Origin: Deltaproteobacteria bacterium
Lineage (GTDB): Bacteria; Myxococcota_A; Polyangia; Polyangiales; Ga0077539
Length of the DNA: 64,000 nt
NCBI GenBank assembly: GCA_016704445.1
Contig: JADJAE010000008.1
Span: forward strand, 62,001-126,000
Reading direction: 5' to 3'
In this document: piece by piece, positions 53,273 to 62,043 of the stretch
Position numbering within the stretch: position 1 is the first letter of the stretch
How the letters are laid out: every line of letters begins with the position of its first letter
Translations under genes and position numbers: made by a program
Notes under the pieces: model-generated
What the model was told of the DNA's origin: nothing
The model's input: the letters and a program-made list of their open reading frames with translations, nothing else
Databases searched by the model: none

Positions 53273-53374
53273 ACGAGGGGCGATCGCGGGCGATGAACCG
53301 AAGCTCGCGCAAGCCCGTGTGTTCGAATCGAACTGTGAGATGTCCGTCCGCCCTGCGTGCGGGGCGTTGGACTT

Positions 53375-53512
53375 GGTCAGCGATGGCTCTCCAGCGGACG
53401 CGAGCGGGGCTCCTCCCGCGGGTCGCCTACCTCGTGAGCTTCGTCGACGGGGCGATCGGGCAACGGGAGCGGACGCATGCCGGCAACGGTGTCTCGTTGG
53501 AATTCCTATCGG
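53375..53512. repeat. 138-bp dispersed repeat, copy 1
   Basis: About 96% identical by eye to 59544-59681 (six differences seen in 138 bases) and about 80% to 61821-61950. It sits in the 418-bp stretch (53273-53690) between the crotonase gene and the convergent membrane-protein gene. Nothing else recognisable is found in that stretch. Confidence 0.85.
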
Positions 53513-53690
53513 TCCCCTCGCGCGTGGCTCGTATGGGGCCAATGCCCTTAGTGAGGGGGCGCGACCGCCCGCGCCGTCAGCGCTCGATCACCCACAGCGG
53601 TGGCGTCGCGAGCGCCACGCCCGCAGAGACGCGATCGACCTCGATGTCGCGACGGGCACCCTCGACGGCTGGCGCGAGCGGTATCACGGC

Positions 53691-55034
53691 TCAGCGCGGC
53701 CGAGCAACCGTCGCGAAGTGCTGCTCGTACCCGCGGATCATCGGACCCGCGTCGACGCTGGTCGCGGCCCGCGAGTGCAGGGCGTAGTGCGCCTGGCCGA
53801 AGACCGCGACGGGCACGAGCGCGAGCGCGAGCAGCCAGCGGCGGGGCCGCCCGGTCTCGAGGAAGAGGGCGTTGAGCTCGATCACCACGACGGCGATGAC
53901 GAAGAGCAGCGCGAGGAAGATGAAGCGGTAGGGGTAGATCTCCGAGTCGAGCGGACGGATCACCGCCGCGAGGTCGGCCCAGTTGGTGCCCCAGCCGCAG
54001 GAGAGCCACGCGACGGCGACGGCGCCGAGCACAACCAGCTGGCGCACGACCAGCGTCGACGGCGATCCCCACGACGCACGCACCCGGTGGAAGGCCGACG
54101 CGAGGCCGAGCGCCGCGACGACGATGAACCACCAGCCCATGTAGATCGATCCGTCCCAGAAGCAGGTGCTGTAGCGATCGACGAAGGGCTCGATGGGCGA
54201 CGGGTCGGCGAGCACGCCGATGAGGTCGTCGATGACCAGCAGTCCGTGCGGCACGCCACGGCGGAAGCTGCGGTAGGCGTGCAGCGTGGCGTAGAGCTTC
54301 GGCGCCGCGAGGAGGGCCGTCGCCGCGACGAAGCCGAGGTTGAAGGCCACCGCGCGCCGCGCCTCCCAGCGCTGCACCAGGATGATCGCGGCGGTGACGA
54401 GGCCGGCGCTGAGCATGGTCCAGACGAAGACGTGGAGGCCGCCCTGGTAGAGCATGAGGGCGGCGATGGCCGCGGCGCCGACCGCGCTGCCGACGCGCCG
54501 CGCGGGGTCGAGCAGGAGGTACGCGATCCACGGACAGAGCAGGAGGTTCACGTGCGGCGTGTAGCCAATGGCGTAGTGCTGCATGACCCACGGGTTGAGG
54601 GCCGTGAGCGCGACGAGCGTGAGTCGGAAGACGGGGTGCAGCCCGAGGCGGCGGCCGAGCATTACGACGCCGAGGCAGCCGATGGCGCTATGGGCGACCA
54701 GCAGCAGCTTGATGAACGCGGGCAGCGACATCACCCGCAGCAGCGGGAGGAAGGGCGAGAGGGTGAACACCTCGGGGTTGGCCCAGTACGAGGTGGTCGA
54801 GCGCATCGCGGGGTAGTTCACCGCCGCGAGGGCGGCCGGCAGCGGCGCGAAGGGGCCCGGGAAGTGGCCGGCGCGCAGGGCGGCCTGGGCGTGGGCGAAG
54901 TAGAAGAGTTCCTTGGTCCAGTCGGCGATGCCGCCGCCGCGGCGCGCGAGGTAGCTCGCGTTCCAGACGGCGCAGAGCACGAGCGACAGCGCGAGGTCGT
55001 AGTGTGCGCGGACGGCGGATCGGAATCGTTCCAT
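53691..55034 (-). CDS. Polytopic membrane protein of unknown function
   Basis: 447 residues with about 9-10 membrane helices. It starts with a short cytoplasmic end and an early Trp/Arg-rich turn (NASYLARRGGGIADWTKE). There is an acidic/aromatic loop (SPIEPFVDRYSTCFWDGSIYMGWW) and a final helix with a basic tail. The layout recalls polytopic glycosyltransferase or YfhO-like proteins, but no motif supports it. Downstream of the sulfatase gene on the same strand, 65 bp away, so co-transcription is likely. The start is the ATG at 55034. Confidence 0.7.
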   Translation of the reverse strand: MERFRSAVRAHYDLALSLVLCAVWNASYLARRGGGIADWTKELFYFAHAQAALRAGHFPGPFAPLPAALAAVNYPAMRSTTSYWANPEVFTLSPFLPLLRVMSLPAFIKLLLVAHSAIGCLGVVMLGRRLGLHPVFRLTLVALTALNPWVMQHYAIGYTPHVNLLLCPWIAYLLLDPARRVGSAVGAAAIAALMLYQGGLHVFVWTMLSAGLVTAAIILVQRWEARRAVAFNLGFVAATALLAAPKLYATLHAYRSFRRGVPHGLLVIDDLIGVLADPSPIEPFVDRYSTCFWDGSIYMGWWFIVVAALGLASAFHRVRASWGSPSTLVVRQLVVLGAVAVAWLSCGWGTNWADLAAVIRPLDSEIYPYRFIFLALLFVIAVVVIELNALFLETGRPRRWLLALALVPVAVFGQAHYALHSRAATSVDAGPMIRGYEQHFATVARPR

Positions 55035-55099
55035 GCGGCTGTCTATCGAATCGGCGGTGAGGCGTCGAGGGTGCGGAGCTGAACTCTCGACCGGGGCCG

Positions 55100-57760
55100 T
55101 CAGCGGGCGACGATCTCGATCGGGGCCAGCTCGATCGCGCCGTCGGGGGTGCCCTGCGTGCGCGGCAGGATGCGCTCCTGCGTCTGGTCGATGGAGAGGG
55201 CGAAGAAGCTCCGCAGGCGCACCGGGTGGACGGCCTCGTCGACGTACAGCGTCACGTCGTCGCGGATGATCTCGCCCGCGTTCCACTCGGTGGTGAGGTA
55301 GCGGCCGTAGAGGGGCATGTGCCGCGCGCGGAAGTACGGCCAGATGGGCTCCTGGCCAGGCAGCGGCTCGAAGTAGACGTCGATCCAGACGGGCACCCGC
55401 GTGCGGCGCAGCACCCGGTAGTAGAAGGTCGCGCGGTAGAAGTCGCCGATCGCGAGGCGCTCGTTGGGCAGGTCGTAGCCGAGCAGCTCGACGACGTCGC
55501 CGAAGGTGACGTGCAGAGGGTGCTGCATCGGCGGGACGACGCGCAGGCGCGCCTGCTCGATGAGGGCGCTCGATCGGTTGGCGACGGCGGCGGCGTCGGC
55601 CCAGGTGAGCAGGCGCTCGCGCATCGGAGCGGCGACGTCGGGGCGGTCGTCGTAGAGGTTGGTGAATTCGCCCGGGTCGCGGGCGATGTCGAACAGCTCC
55701 CAGGTGCCGCGGCGCACGTCATAGATGATCTTGTACGGCGGGGCATAGAGGGACTTCTGCTCGGAGGGGAAGACCCCGTCGGGCGTGACCTCAGCGTAGA
55801 GGTGGTCGCGCCACCCGCGCGGCGGCGCGGCGGCGGGGGCGAGCAGCGCGGGCACGAGGCTGCGCCCGGCGACGGGGACGGCGGGCGCGCGGCCAGCGAA
55901 GTTGAGCAACGTCGGCAGCAGGTCGAAGAGGGCCGCGAGCGCGTGACGGGGACCGGGGGTGATGCCCGGGCCGCGCACCAGCATCGGGACGCGCAGTGCC
56001 TCGTCGTGGAGGTCGAAGGAGTGGTGGAAGACGCCGTGCTCGCCGAAGGCCTCGCCGTGGTCGGCGAAGACGACCGTCACGAGCGGGCGCGTCTCGGACA
56101 TCGCGTCGAGCTGTTCGAGTACCGGCCCGAGGGCGTGGTCGGCGTGGGCGATGGCCTCGTCGTACTGGTCGACGGGCGCGTGGCCGAACTCGCGCGGGGT
56201 CGTGCGGTCTTCGTAGGGGTCGTGGGCCTCCATGAGGTGCACCCAGACGAAGAAGGGCTGCGCGTCGTTGGCGTGCGTGCGCAGGAACTCCTGGAGCTGC
56301 GCGATGGTCGGCGCCACGTCGCTGCGAAATTCGAGCGTCTGGTGGATCTCCGTGAAGCCCTGGAAGAAGCCCGGCGTGTGGACGAAGTACCCGGTGTCCA
56401 TGAAGGTGGCGGTGAGATAGCCGGCGTCACGGAGCTGCTCGGCGAGGGTGATGTTGTCCTCGGCGAGCGGGGGAAACTGCACGTCGTTGCCCCAGGAGAC
56501 GTTCGACGCGTAGCGACCGGTGAAGATCGACGCGAACGAGCGCAGCGAGCGGGGCGAGGTGCAGCGCGCGTTGGTGAAGCGCGCGGCGCCGCGGGCGAAG
56601 CGGTCCATGTTGGGCGTCGTGGGGCGGCGGTAGCCGTAGCAGCCCATGTGGTCGGGGCGCATCGCGTCGACCGAGAGCAGCACGAAACTGGGCGGGCGCA
56701 GTGCGATCTCGGGGCCCATCGGCGCGAGAAAGCCGGTGCTCTCGGCGGGCTCGACGCGGGCGTCGCGGCCGGAGCAGTTCTCGTCGACGCCGTTGTCGGG
56801 GATGTCGTGGGCGCGGGGCGAGATGCGGGCGTTGCGGTCGTTGCAGTCGCCGCCGTTGAAGACGGCGGAGAAGCCGTCGCGGTCGAGGTCGATGGCCACC
56901 TGGAGCGAGCGCGCGACGTGCTGCGCGAGCAGCCTGCGGTTGAAGAGGGCGGCGGCCACGCTCTGGCGCGCGCCGAGGGTGAAGGCCGAGAGCGCGAGGG
57001 CGGCGAGGGCGGCGACGGTGAAGCCGAGCGGCGCGCGGCGGGCGACGGGAGCCTGGCGGGCGCGCACGCGGCGGCCGAGGAGGAGGAGCGCGAGACCGTT
57101 GGCGGCGAGGAGGGCGACGAGCAGCGGGACGACGCCGTACTCGAGGTTTCGGAAGGCGGCCCAGTTGAGGGAGAAGAAGCGGACGCTCTGGCCGACGACG
57201 ACGAAGAGCGTGAAGGCGAGCACGGCGCCGGGGGAGCTGAAGCGCCCGAGGCGGCGGAAGATCCAGACGAGCGGGCCGGAGAGGGCGAGGAGCAGGAGGC
57301 ACGCGGCTGCCGCGAGCGCGAAGGGGGCGAGGAAGATCGCCAGCGCCGCGAGCGACTTCGAGTGGAACGAGCGCATCACCGTGTAGGCGATGGGGTAGAT
57401 GGGCCCGAGGGTGGCGGCGATGCCGATGCCGAGGGCGGCGACGGCAGCGGCGCGCTCGGGGTCGTGGGCGAACCAGCGGCGCGGCCCGTCGAGGGCCCAT
57501 TCGGCGGCGCGGCCGAGCCACGGGACGGTGCGCGCCGAGGCGAGGATGAGCTCCTCGAGGAGGCCGAGCCCGACGCCGAAGCTCAGGAGGATGGCGGTGC
57601 ACTGGAGCACCAGCAGCAGGCCGAGGGCGAAGGGCAGCGAGCCGCGCGGGGCGCGCGACCAGGCGAGGAACCCATCGGCGAGACCGACGCCGCCGAACGC
57701 GACGATGCCCGCCAGGAGTCCAAGTCCGCGGGTGAGCGGGGCGAGCGGAGGGGGCGACAT
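55100..57760 (-). CDS. Membrane sulfatase/phosphatase-fold protein with MopE-type motif
   Basis: 886 residues. The N-terminus has about seven membrane helices (1-270). At about 289-330 there is a metal-binding segment of the MopE type (FNGGDCNDRNARISPRA, NGVDENCSG). From about 355 comes an alkaline-phosphatase/sulfatase fold: LLSVDAMRPDHMGCYGY, HLMEAHDPYED, VVFADHGEAFGEHG, LFDLLPTLL. The nucleophile position reads SPRSLRSFASIFTG with Ser in place of the usual Cys/Ser-x-Pro-x-Arg motif, so it would not be activated by FGE in the normal way. The protein may act on lipids or envelope glycans in the periplasm. Confidence 0.85.
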   Translation of the reverse strand: MSPPPLAPLTRGLGLLAGIVAFGGVGLADGFLAWSRAPRGSLPFALGLLLVLQCTAILLSFGVGLGLLEELILASARTVPWLGRAAEWALDGPRRWFAHDPERAAAVAALGIGIAATLGPIYPIAYTVMRSFHSKSLAALAIFLAPFALAAAACLLLLALSGPLVWIFRRLGRFSSPGAVLAFTLFVVVGQSVRFFSLNWAAFRNLEYGVVPLLVALLAANGLALLLLGRRVRARQAPVARRAPLGFTVAALAALALSAFTLGARQSVAAALFNRRLLAQHVARSLQVAIDLDRDGFSAVFNGGDCNDRNARISPRAHDIPDNGVDENCSGRDARVEPAESTGFLAPMGPEIALRPPSFVLLSVDAMRPDHMGCYGYRRPTTPNMDRFARGAARFTNARCTSPRSLRSFASIFTGRYASNVSWGNDVQFPPLAEDNITLAEQLRDAGYLTATFMDTGYFVHTPGFFQGFTEIHQTLEFRSDVAPTIAQLQEFLRTHANDAQPFFVWVHLMEAHDPYEDRTTPREFGHAPVDQYDEAIAHADHALGPVLEQLDAMSETRPLVTVVFADHGEAFGEHGVFHHSFDLHDEALRVPMLVRGPGITPGPRHALAALFDLLPTLLNFAGRAPAVPVAGRSLVPALLAPAAAPPRGWRDHLYAEVTPDGVFPSEQKSLYAPPYKIIYDVRRGTWELFDIARDPGEFTNLYDDRPDVAAPMRERLLTWADAAAVANRSSALIEQARLRVVPPMQHPLHVTFGDVVELLGYDLPNERLAIGDFYRATFYYRVLRRTRVPVWIDVYFEPLPGQEPIWPYFRARHMPLYGRYLTTEWNAGEIIRDDVTLYVDEAVHPVRLRSFFALSIDQTQERILPRTQGTPDGAIELAPIEIVAR

Positions 57761-57844
57761 CGCGGCGAGGGGGGGGCTTATAGCGCCACTCCCGACGGAG
57801 AGGGAACGAACCGCGTAGAGAAGTCATCCCGAGCCGTCACCGGT

Positions 57845-59468
57845 TCAGGCGGGCTCCCACGGGGCGGGCGGGGGTGCGCCGTCGCGGGGCGCGCTCGGCC
57901 CGACGCCCTCGGTGAGGTGGTTGTCGCCGCGGCGGGTCAGCCACGCGGCGCTGAAGACGGTGGCCCGGCGCTCGCGCCGCTCGACGCTGCCAAAGGGCAG
58001 CAGGTACCACTCGCACTGGAGGCGTTCGGGGGTGCCGTCGAGGAGGTAGTACCCGCGCTTCGAGGGTTGCAGAAGCGCAGGTGGGGTTGAGCCGGAGGAT
58101 CTCCGGCAGCTGCGCCTCGACCTCGGGGGGATGCCCCGGCGAGGAGACGCCCGGGACGATGAGCTCGACGGCGATCGAGCCGCGCCCGGTGGCGGGGTCG
58201 TAGACGGCCGGGTCGAAGGGGTCGGTGGCGACGTCCATTGCCCACGACGAGTGGATGTCGCCGGTGAGGATGGCGACGTCGTTTACGCGCATCGTGGCGA
58301 GCGTCTGGAGCAGGCGGTTGCGCGCGGCGGGGTAGTCCTCCCAATCGTCGACGTTGAACTTCAGCCACAGCGGCGACATCCGGATCTGCTGCCCGACGAT
58401 CTTCCAGCGCGCGCGCGAGGAGGTGACGGCGCCGAAGAGCCACCCCTCCTGCTCGTCCCCGAGGAGGCTGCGGCGCGGGTCGTGGAGGCCCGGGCTGTTG
58501 GGCGGCTCCTGCCGCGGGCGCGCCCAGAGGCGGGTGTCGAGCATGACGAGGTCGGCGAGGTCGCCGAAGGCGAAGCGACGCCAGATGCGCCCGTCGGGCT
58601 GCTCGCGCAGGGGCATCCACTCGAAGTAGGCGCGCACGGCGGCGTCGCGGCGTTGGCCCCAGGGTCCGTCGCTGCTGGGCATGTGGCCCTCTGCGCCGCC
58701 CTCCCACGCGTTGTTGGCGAACTCGTGGTCGTCCCACACCGCGATGACCGCGTGCTGCTGGTGGAGAGCGCGTACGTCGGGGTCGCGGCGGTACTGCGCG
58801 TACCGGCGGCGGTAGTCGGAGAGCGAGCGCAGGGTGGTGGGAGGGTCGTAGGGGCGGACGTTGCCGTAGGCCCCGGACGCGTGCTCGTAGATGTAGTCGC
58901 CGAGGTGCACGACGGCGTCGAGGTCGAGGCGCTCGGCGATCTCGCGGTACACGTGGAAGTAGCCCTGCGCGAGGCTGGCGCAGGAGACGACCGCGAGGCG
59001 CAGGCGGTCGAGCGCGCCCTCCTGGGCGGTGCGGGCGCGGCCGACCGGCGAGCGTAGGTCGCCGACGACGAAGCGGTAGTAGTACGTGACGCCCGGGCGC
59101 AGGCCCTCGGCGTCGACCTTCACGGTGTAGTCGCGCGCGCTGGTGGCGATGACCGACCCCGAGGCGGCGAGGGCGGCGAAGTCGAGCCCGGTCGAGACCT
59201 CCCAGCGCACGGCGACCGGCGCGCTGGGACCGGGGCGCGGCGTCACGCGCGTCCAAAGGATCACCCGGTCATGGAGGGGATCGCCGCTGGCGACGCCGTG
59301 GAGGAAGTCGACCGCCTCGCTGAAGGTCGCCCCGTCCGAGGCGTCGTCGGCGGGCGTCGCAGCGTCGTCGAGGGGGGTGGTCGGGGACGGGCCGCCGCAG
59401 CCCGCGAGCGCCGCGGAGGCCAGCAGGCTGGAGCCCGCGCCAGCAAGGAGGTCACGCCGGGTGATCAT
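57845..59468 (-). pseudogene. PhoD-like alkaline phosphatase, two frameshifts near the 3' end
   Basis: 542 residues when two one-base losses are restored (at G runs 58083-58086 and 58064-58066). The Tat signal is TRRDLLAGAGSS. The PhoD-type metallophosphatase core is intact: VVHLGDYIYEH, VWDDHEFANNAWEGG, ILTGDIHSSW. The last 75 residues then read RFCNPSKRGYYLLDG and end at a TGA at 57845-57847. It hydrolyses phosphate esters in the periplasm with calcium and iron, and would be induced at low phosphate. The two indels within 20 bases, both in G runs, are very likely consensus errors. Confidence 0.8.
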
Positions 59469-59543
59469 CGCGACGCCACCCTAGCACTACAGCGTCACGT
59501 CGACCTTCGGAGGCGGTGCCAGCCGTCTTCGTGACGGGGTGCT

Positions 59544-59681
59544 GGTCAGCGATGGCTCACCAGCGGACGCGAGCGGGGCTCCTCCCGCGAGTCGCCTACC
59601 TCGTGAGCTTCGTCGACGGGGCGATCGGGCAACGGGAGCGGACGCATGTCGGCAACGGTGCCTCGTTGGAATTTCTATTGG
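59544..59681. repeat. 138-bp dispersed repeat, copy 2
   Basis: Nearly identical to copy 1 at 53375-53512. It lies in the 408-bp stretch between the PhoD-like gene start (59468) and the end of the first DUF4351/Rpn-like gene (59877). About 100 bp (59682-59784) separate it from the duplicated cassette here; in copy 3 the two are adjacent. Confidence 0.85.
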
Positions 59682-59784
59682 CCGCACTACGACGTGGAGA
59701 ACAACGACGAGCACGTCGCTGGGGTCGTGGCCGACGTCGCGGACATGCCAGGCCCAGCGGCTCGTCGCTCGCGCAGCACTCCCG

Positions 59785-60838
59785 CGAACGCGCTTCGCGG
59801 CCCCCTACCGACGGCACCCGGCGCGGCCTCACGACTGCGTGGTCGAACCGACGACTGCGGCTGGGCCGCGCCACACTCAGCTCGGTTGGCGGATGAGCCA
59901 CGCATCGAGCGCGGCGGGGGACAGCGCGAAGACCTCGTCGAGCATCGCGTCGCCTCGACGCATCAAGCCGTGGCGCAGGGCGTCGCGCTCGGCCTCGGTG
60001 GTCACCCGGCCGAGGGATCTCTCGACGTACCGTACCAGCGCGAGATGGGCGCCCTCGGTGCGGCAGCGGCGTTCGAGTTCTTCGACGAAAGGTAGTGACC
60101 TCATGAGCTCGTCCTCGTATTCCGGTGCGTGGGGATCGCGCACCTCGCGGTCGTGGTGGAGTTCTACCACCCGCCGCACGAGCGCGTCGCGCACCGCGCC
60201 GGGCGGCGTCTGCTGAAGGTCCGAGATCGCCCGACGCAGCGTGAGCCCGGCGCCCATCAGCCGCAGCGCAAGTGTGTCGGCCGTCTCGGGCAGCTCCGAG
60301 AGCACCACGATCGAGAGCGGCAGCGCGGCGCCCAGGTCATAGAACCCCCGCGGCCACCCGGTCGACGGCGCGAAGGGCATCGCCCCAAGCGCGCTGTCGG
60401 GGCGCCCGCCGCACAGGAGCCACGAGACCTCGGCCGCGGGCCGATGTCCCAGCGCGCGGGCGTGCTGGTGGTTGAGGATCTTGCGCAGGCAGCTCCGGAC
60501 CTCCGCGACGTCGGGGGCCTCGTGGAAGGGATCGAAGAAGCAGCAACGGTCGGTCATCACGCCCAGCAGGCCGAGCGCGCGTCGGGCCGCGTTGTGCGAC
60601 GGGTCGGGGTCGAACATCACGTCGGCGCGCTGCGACTTGAGCGCGGGCGCCTCGACCTCCGTCTCCAGGCGACCGTGCGCGGAGAGCAGCAGGTCGAGCA
60701 CGTCCTTGGCGAACTGGTCGAAGGGCGACGACACGGACCGGCGACAGAGCGCGCGACGTGCCAGTCGAAGCCCGCTGAAGAACAAGCAATCGAGGGGGTG
60801 GCGGCGGGTGGCGGCGGGGGTGGCGGCGAGGGTGGCGG
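59785..60838 (-). repeat. Duplicated cassette, copy 1
   Basis: Matches 61952-63045 over about 1 kb. The shared parts are a 92-bp flank (CGAACGCGCTTCGCGG...), the DUF4351/Rpn-like gene and a G-rich tandem stretch of GGTGGCGGC units (60794-60838). Both copies are in the same orientation. The right border abuts remnants of an RCC1-repeat gene. Confidence 0.8.
59877..60734 (-). CDS. DUF4351/Rpn-like putative nuclease-transposase family protein (copy 1)
   Basis: 285 residues from a GTG at 60734, which is where homology to copy 2 begins. The N-terminus (SSPFDQFAKDVLDLLLSAHG, ETEVEAPALKSQRADVMFDP) resembles a family widespread in myxobacteria with a PD-(D/E)XK-like core and a helical C-terminus (YVERSLGRVTTEAERDALRHGL). 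Members are annotated Rpn or DUF4351. Conserved His/Glu/Asp residues are consistent with a nuclease, but activity is unproved. Relative to copy 2 this copy has lost its ATG (now CTG) and carries a 1-base shift before the GTG, so it may be expressed poorly. Confidence 0.65.
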   Translation of the reverse strand: MSSPFDQFAKDVLDLLLSAHGRLETEVEAPALKSQRADVMFDPDPSHNAARRALGLLGVMTDRCCFFDPFHEAPDVAEVRSCLRKILNHQHARALGHRPAAEVSWLLCGGRPDSALGAMPFAPSTGWPRGFYDLGAALPLSIVVLSELPETADTLALRLMGAGLTLRRAISDLQQTPPGAVRDALVRRVVELHHDREVRDPHAPEYEDELMRSLPFVEELERRCRTEGAHLALVRYVERSLGRVTTEAERDALRHGLMRRGDAMLDEVFALSPAALDAWLIRQPS

Positions 60839-61095
60839 AGGAGAGCCGAAGCCCGGTGTTGCGGAGCGACGGGGTGATGCCGTGGGGGAGGATGACCAGC
60901 GTCCCGGCGACGGCCCCCGCGCGGGTGCGGGGGATCACCAACGCCGTCGCGATGTCGACCTCGCCGTACGCCTCGTGCGCGGTGCTGGAGGACGGAACGG
61001 TCTGGTGCTGGGGCTCCAACGCGGGGCTCAGCCTCGGCCAGCCCGCCTCGGTGGGCTTCTCCTCCGGGGCCTACGCGGTGCCGGGCGTGTGGTGA
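60838..61095 (+). pseudogene. 3' remnant of an RCC1-repeat gene
   Basis: An 85-residue open fragment with at least one good RCC1 repeat (VRGITNAVAMST, then CAVLEDGTVWCWGSN) and a poorer one before it (VLRSDGVMPWGRM). It ends at a TGA (61093-61095). RCC1-repeat lipoproteins in myxobacteria are several hundred residues long, so the 5' part is missing. The loss coincides with the right edge of cassette copy 1. It has no start or signal peptide. Confidence 0.6.
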
Positions 61096-61102
61096 AGCCC
61101 CT

Positions 61103-61820
61103 TCACCGGCAGCGCACAGGCCGCGCGTGCGGCAGCGCCATCCGCGGGTGCGCCGGGTCGTACCACCGCGGATCATCCCCCCTCAACGGACCCACCGCCC
61201 CGAGCGGCGCGCCCACGGCGTCGCGCATCACCGGCGCCGCCGCCATGGCCTCGTCGGTCAGCGGCTCGGCGAGGTGGCGGGCGAGCGATCCGCCCGCGAG
61301 GTAGTCGTTGGTCGCCACGGTGAGCAGCTCGTCGTCGGCGATGGGGCGGCCGTCGTCGCGCGCCACGCGTACCTGCATCGACGCGCCCTCGCAGGCGACG
61401 CTCACCCTCGCGCCCGCGAGGCCGAGGGCCCCGTCGTCGGCGCGCACGTTGTCCCGAAGCGCCGCCCTCAGCGCCGCCCCGCGCATCCTCACCATCACCA
61501 GCCGGTTGTCGAAGAGCAGCGTCGCATACAGGTGCCCGTAATCGAGCGCCCCCGCCGGGAGGTCGGCCCTCACTCCCCCGCCGTTCATCACGGCCACGTC
61601 GGCGCCCGGGGCGGCGGCGCGCATGCGGTCGGCGACCAGGTTGTTGAGCGCCGACTCGCCCTGGTAGCGGGTTCGCACGGGGCTCTCGACCACCACGCCG
61701 ACGGGGCGCTCCTCGACCGAGCGCGCGTCGGCGAGCGGACCGGCGACGATGCGAGCGACGGCCTCGTCGGCCACCACCGCGGCGCCCTCGTAGGGGGCGG
61801 GCGCGCAGCGGGCCAGCCCT
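61103..61820 (-). pseudogene. Truncated 5'-nucleotidase (C-terminal domain only)
   Basis: About 240 residues matching the C-terminal substrate-specificity domain of UshA-type 5'-nucleotidases (NLVADRMRAAAPGADVAVMNGGGVRADLP, GDLY-type loop as GHLYATLLFDN, ATNDYLAGGS). The preceding metallophosphatase domain of about 330 residues is absent. The frame stays open upstream through YEGAAVVADEAV up to 61820, where the 138-bp repeat copy 3 begins. There is no signal peptide. It was probably convergent with the RCC1 gene (7-bp gap) before both were truncated. A GTG at 61777 could allow an internal fragment. Confidence 0.7.
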
Positions 61821-61950
61821 GGGCTCTCCAGCGGGCGCGAGTGGCGCTCCCGTCGCGGGTCGCCTGGCTCGTGAGCTTGGTCGACGCGGCGATCTGGCGA
61901 CGCGAGCGGACGCGTACCGGCAATGCTGCCCCGTTGGAATTCCTATTGGT
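61821..61950. repeat. 138-bp-type dispersed repeat, copy 3 (diverged)
   Basis: About 80% identical by eye to copies 1 and 2, and shorter by about 8 bp. It directly precedes the shared flank of cassette copy 2 and cuts into the 5'-nucleotidase gene. Confidence 0.75.
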
Positions 61951-62043
61951 CCGAACGCGCTTCGCGGCCCCCTACCGACAGCATCCGGCGCGGCCTCACG
62001 ACTGCGTGGTCGAACCGACGACTGCGGCCGGGCCGCGCAAGAC

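Noticed and set aside
60735..61019. N-terminal extension of Rpn-like copy 1
   Set aside because: This part is the antisense of the RCC1 remnant. Similarity to copy 2 ends at 60734.
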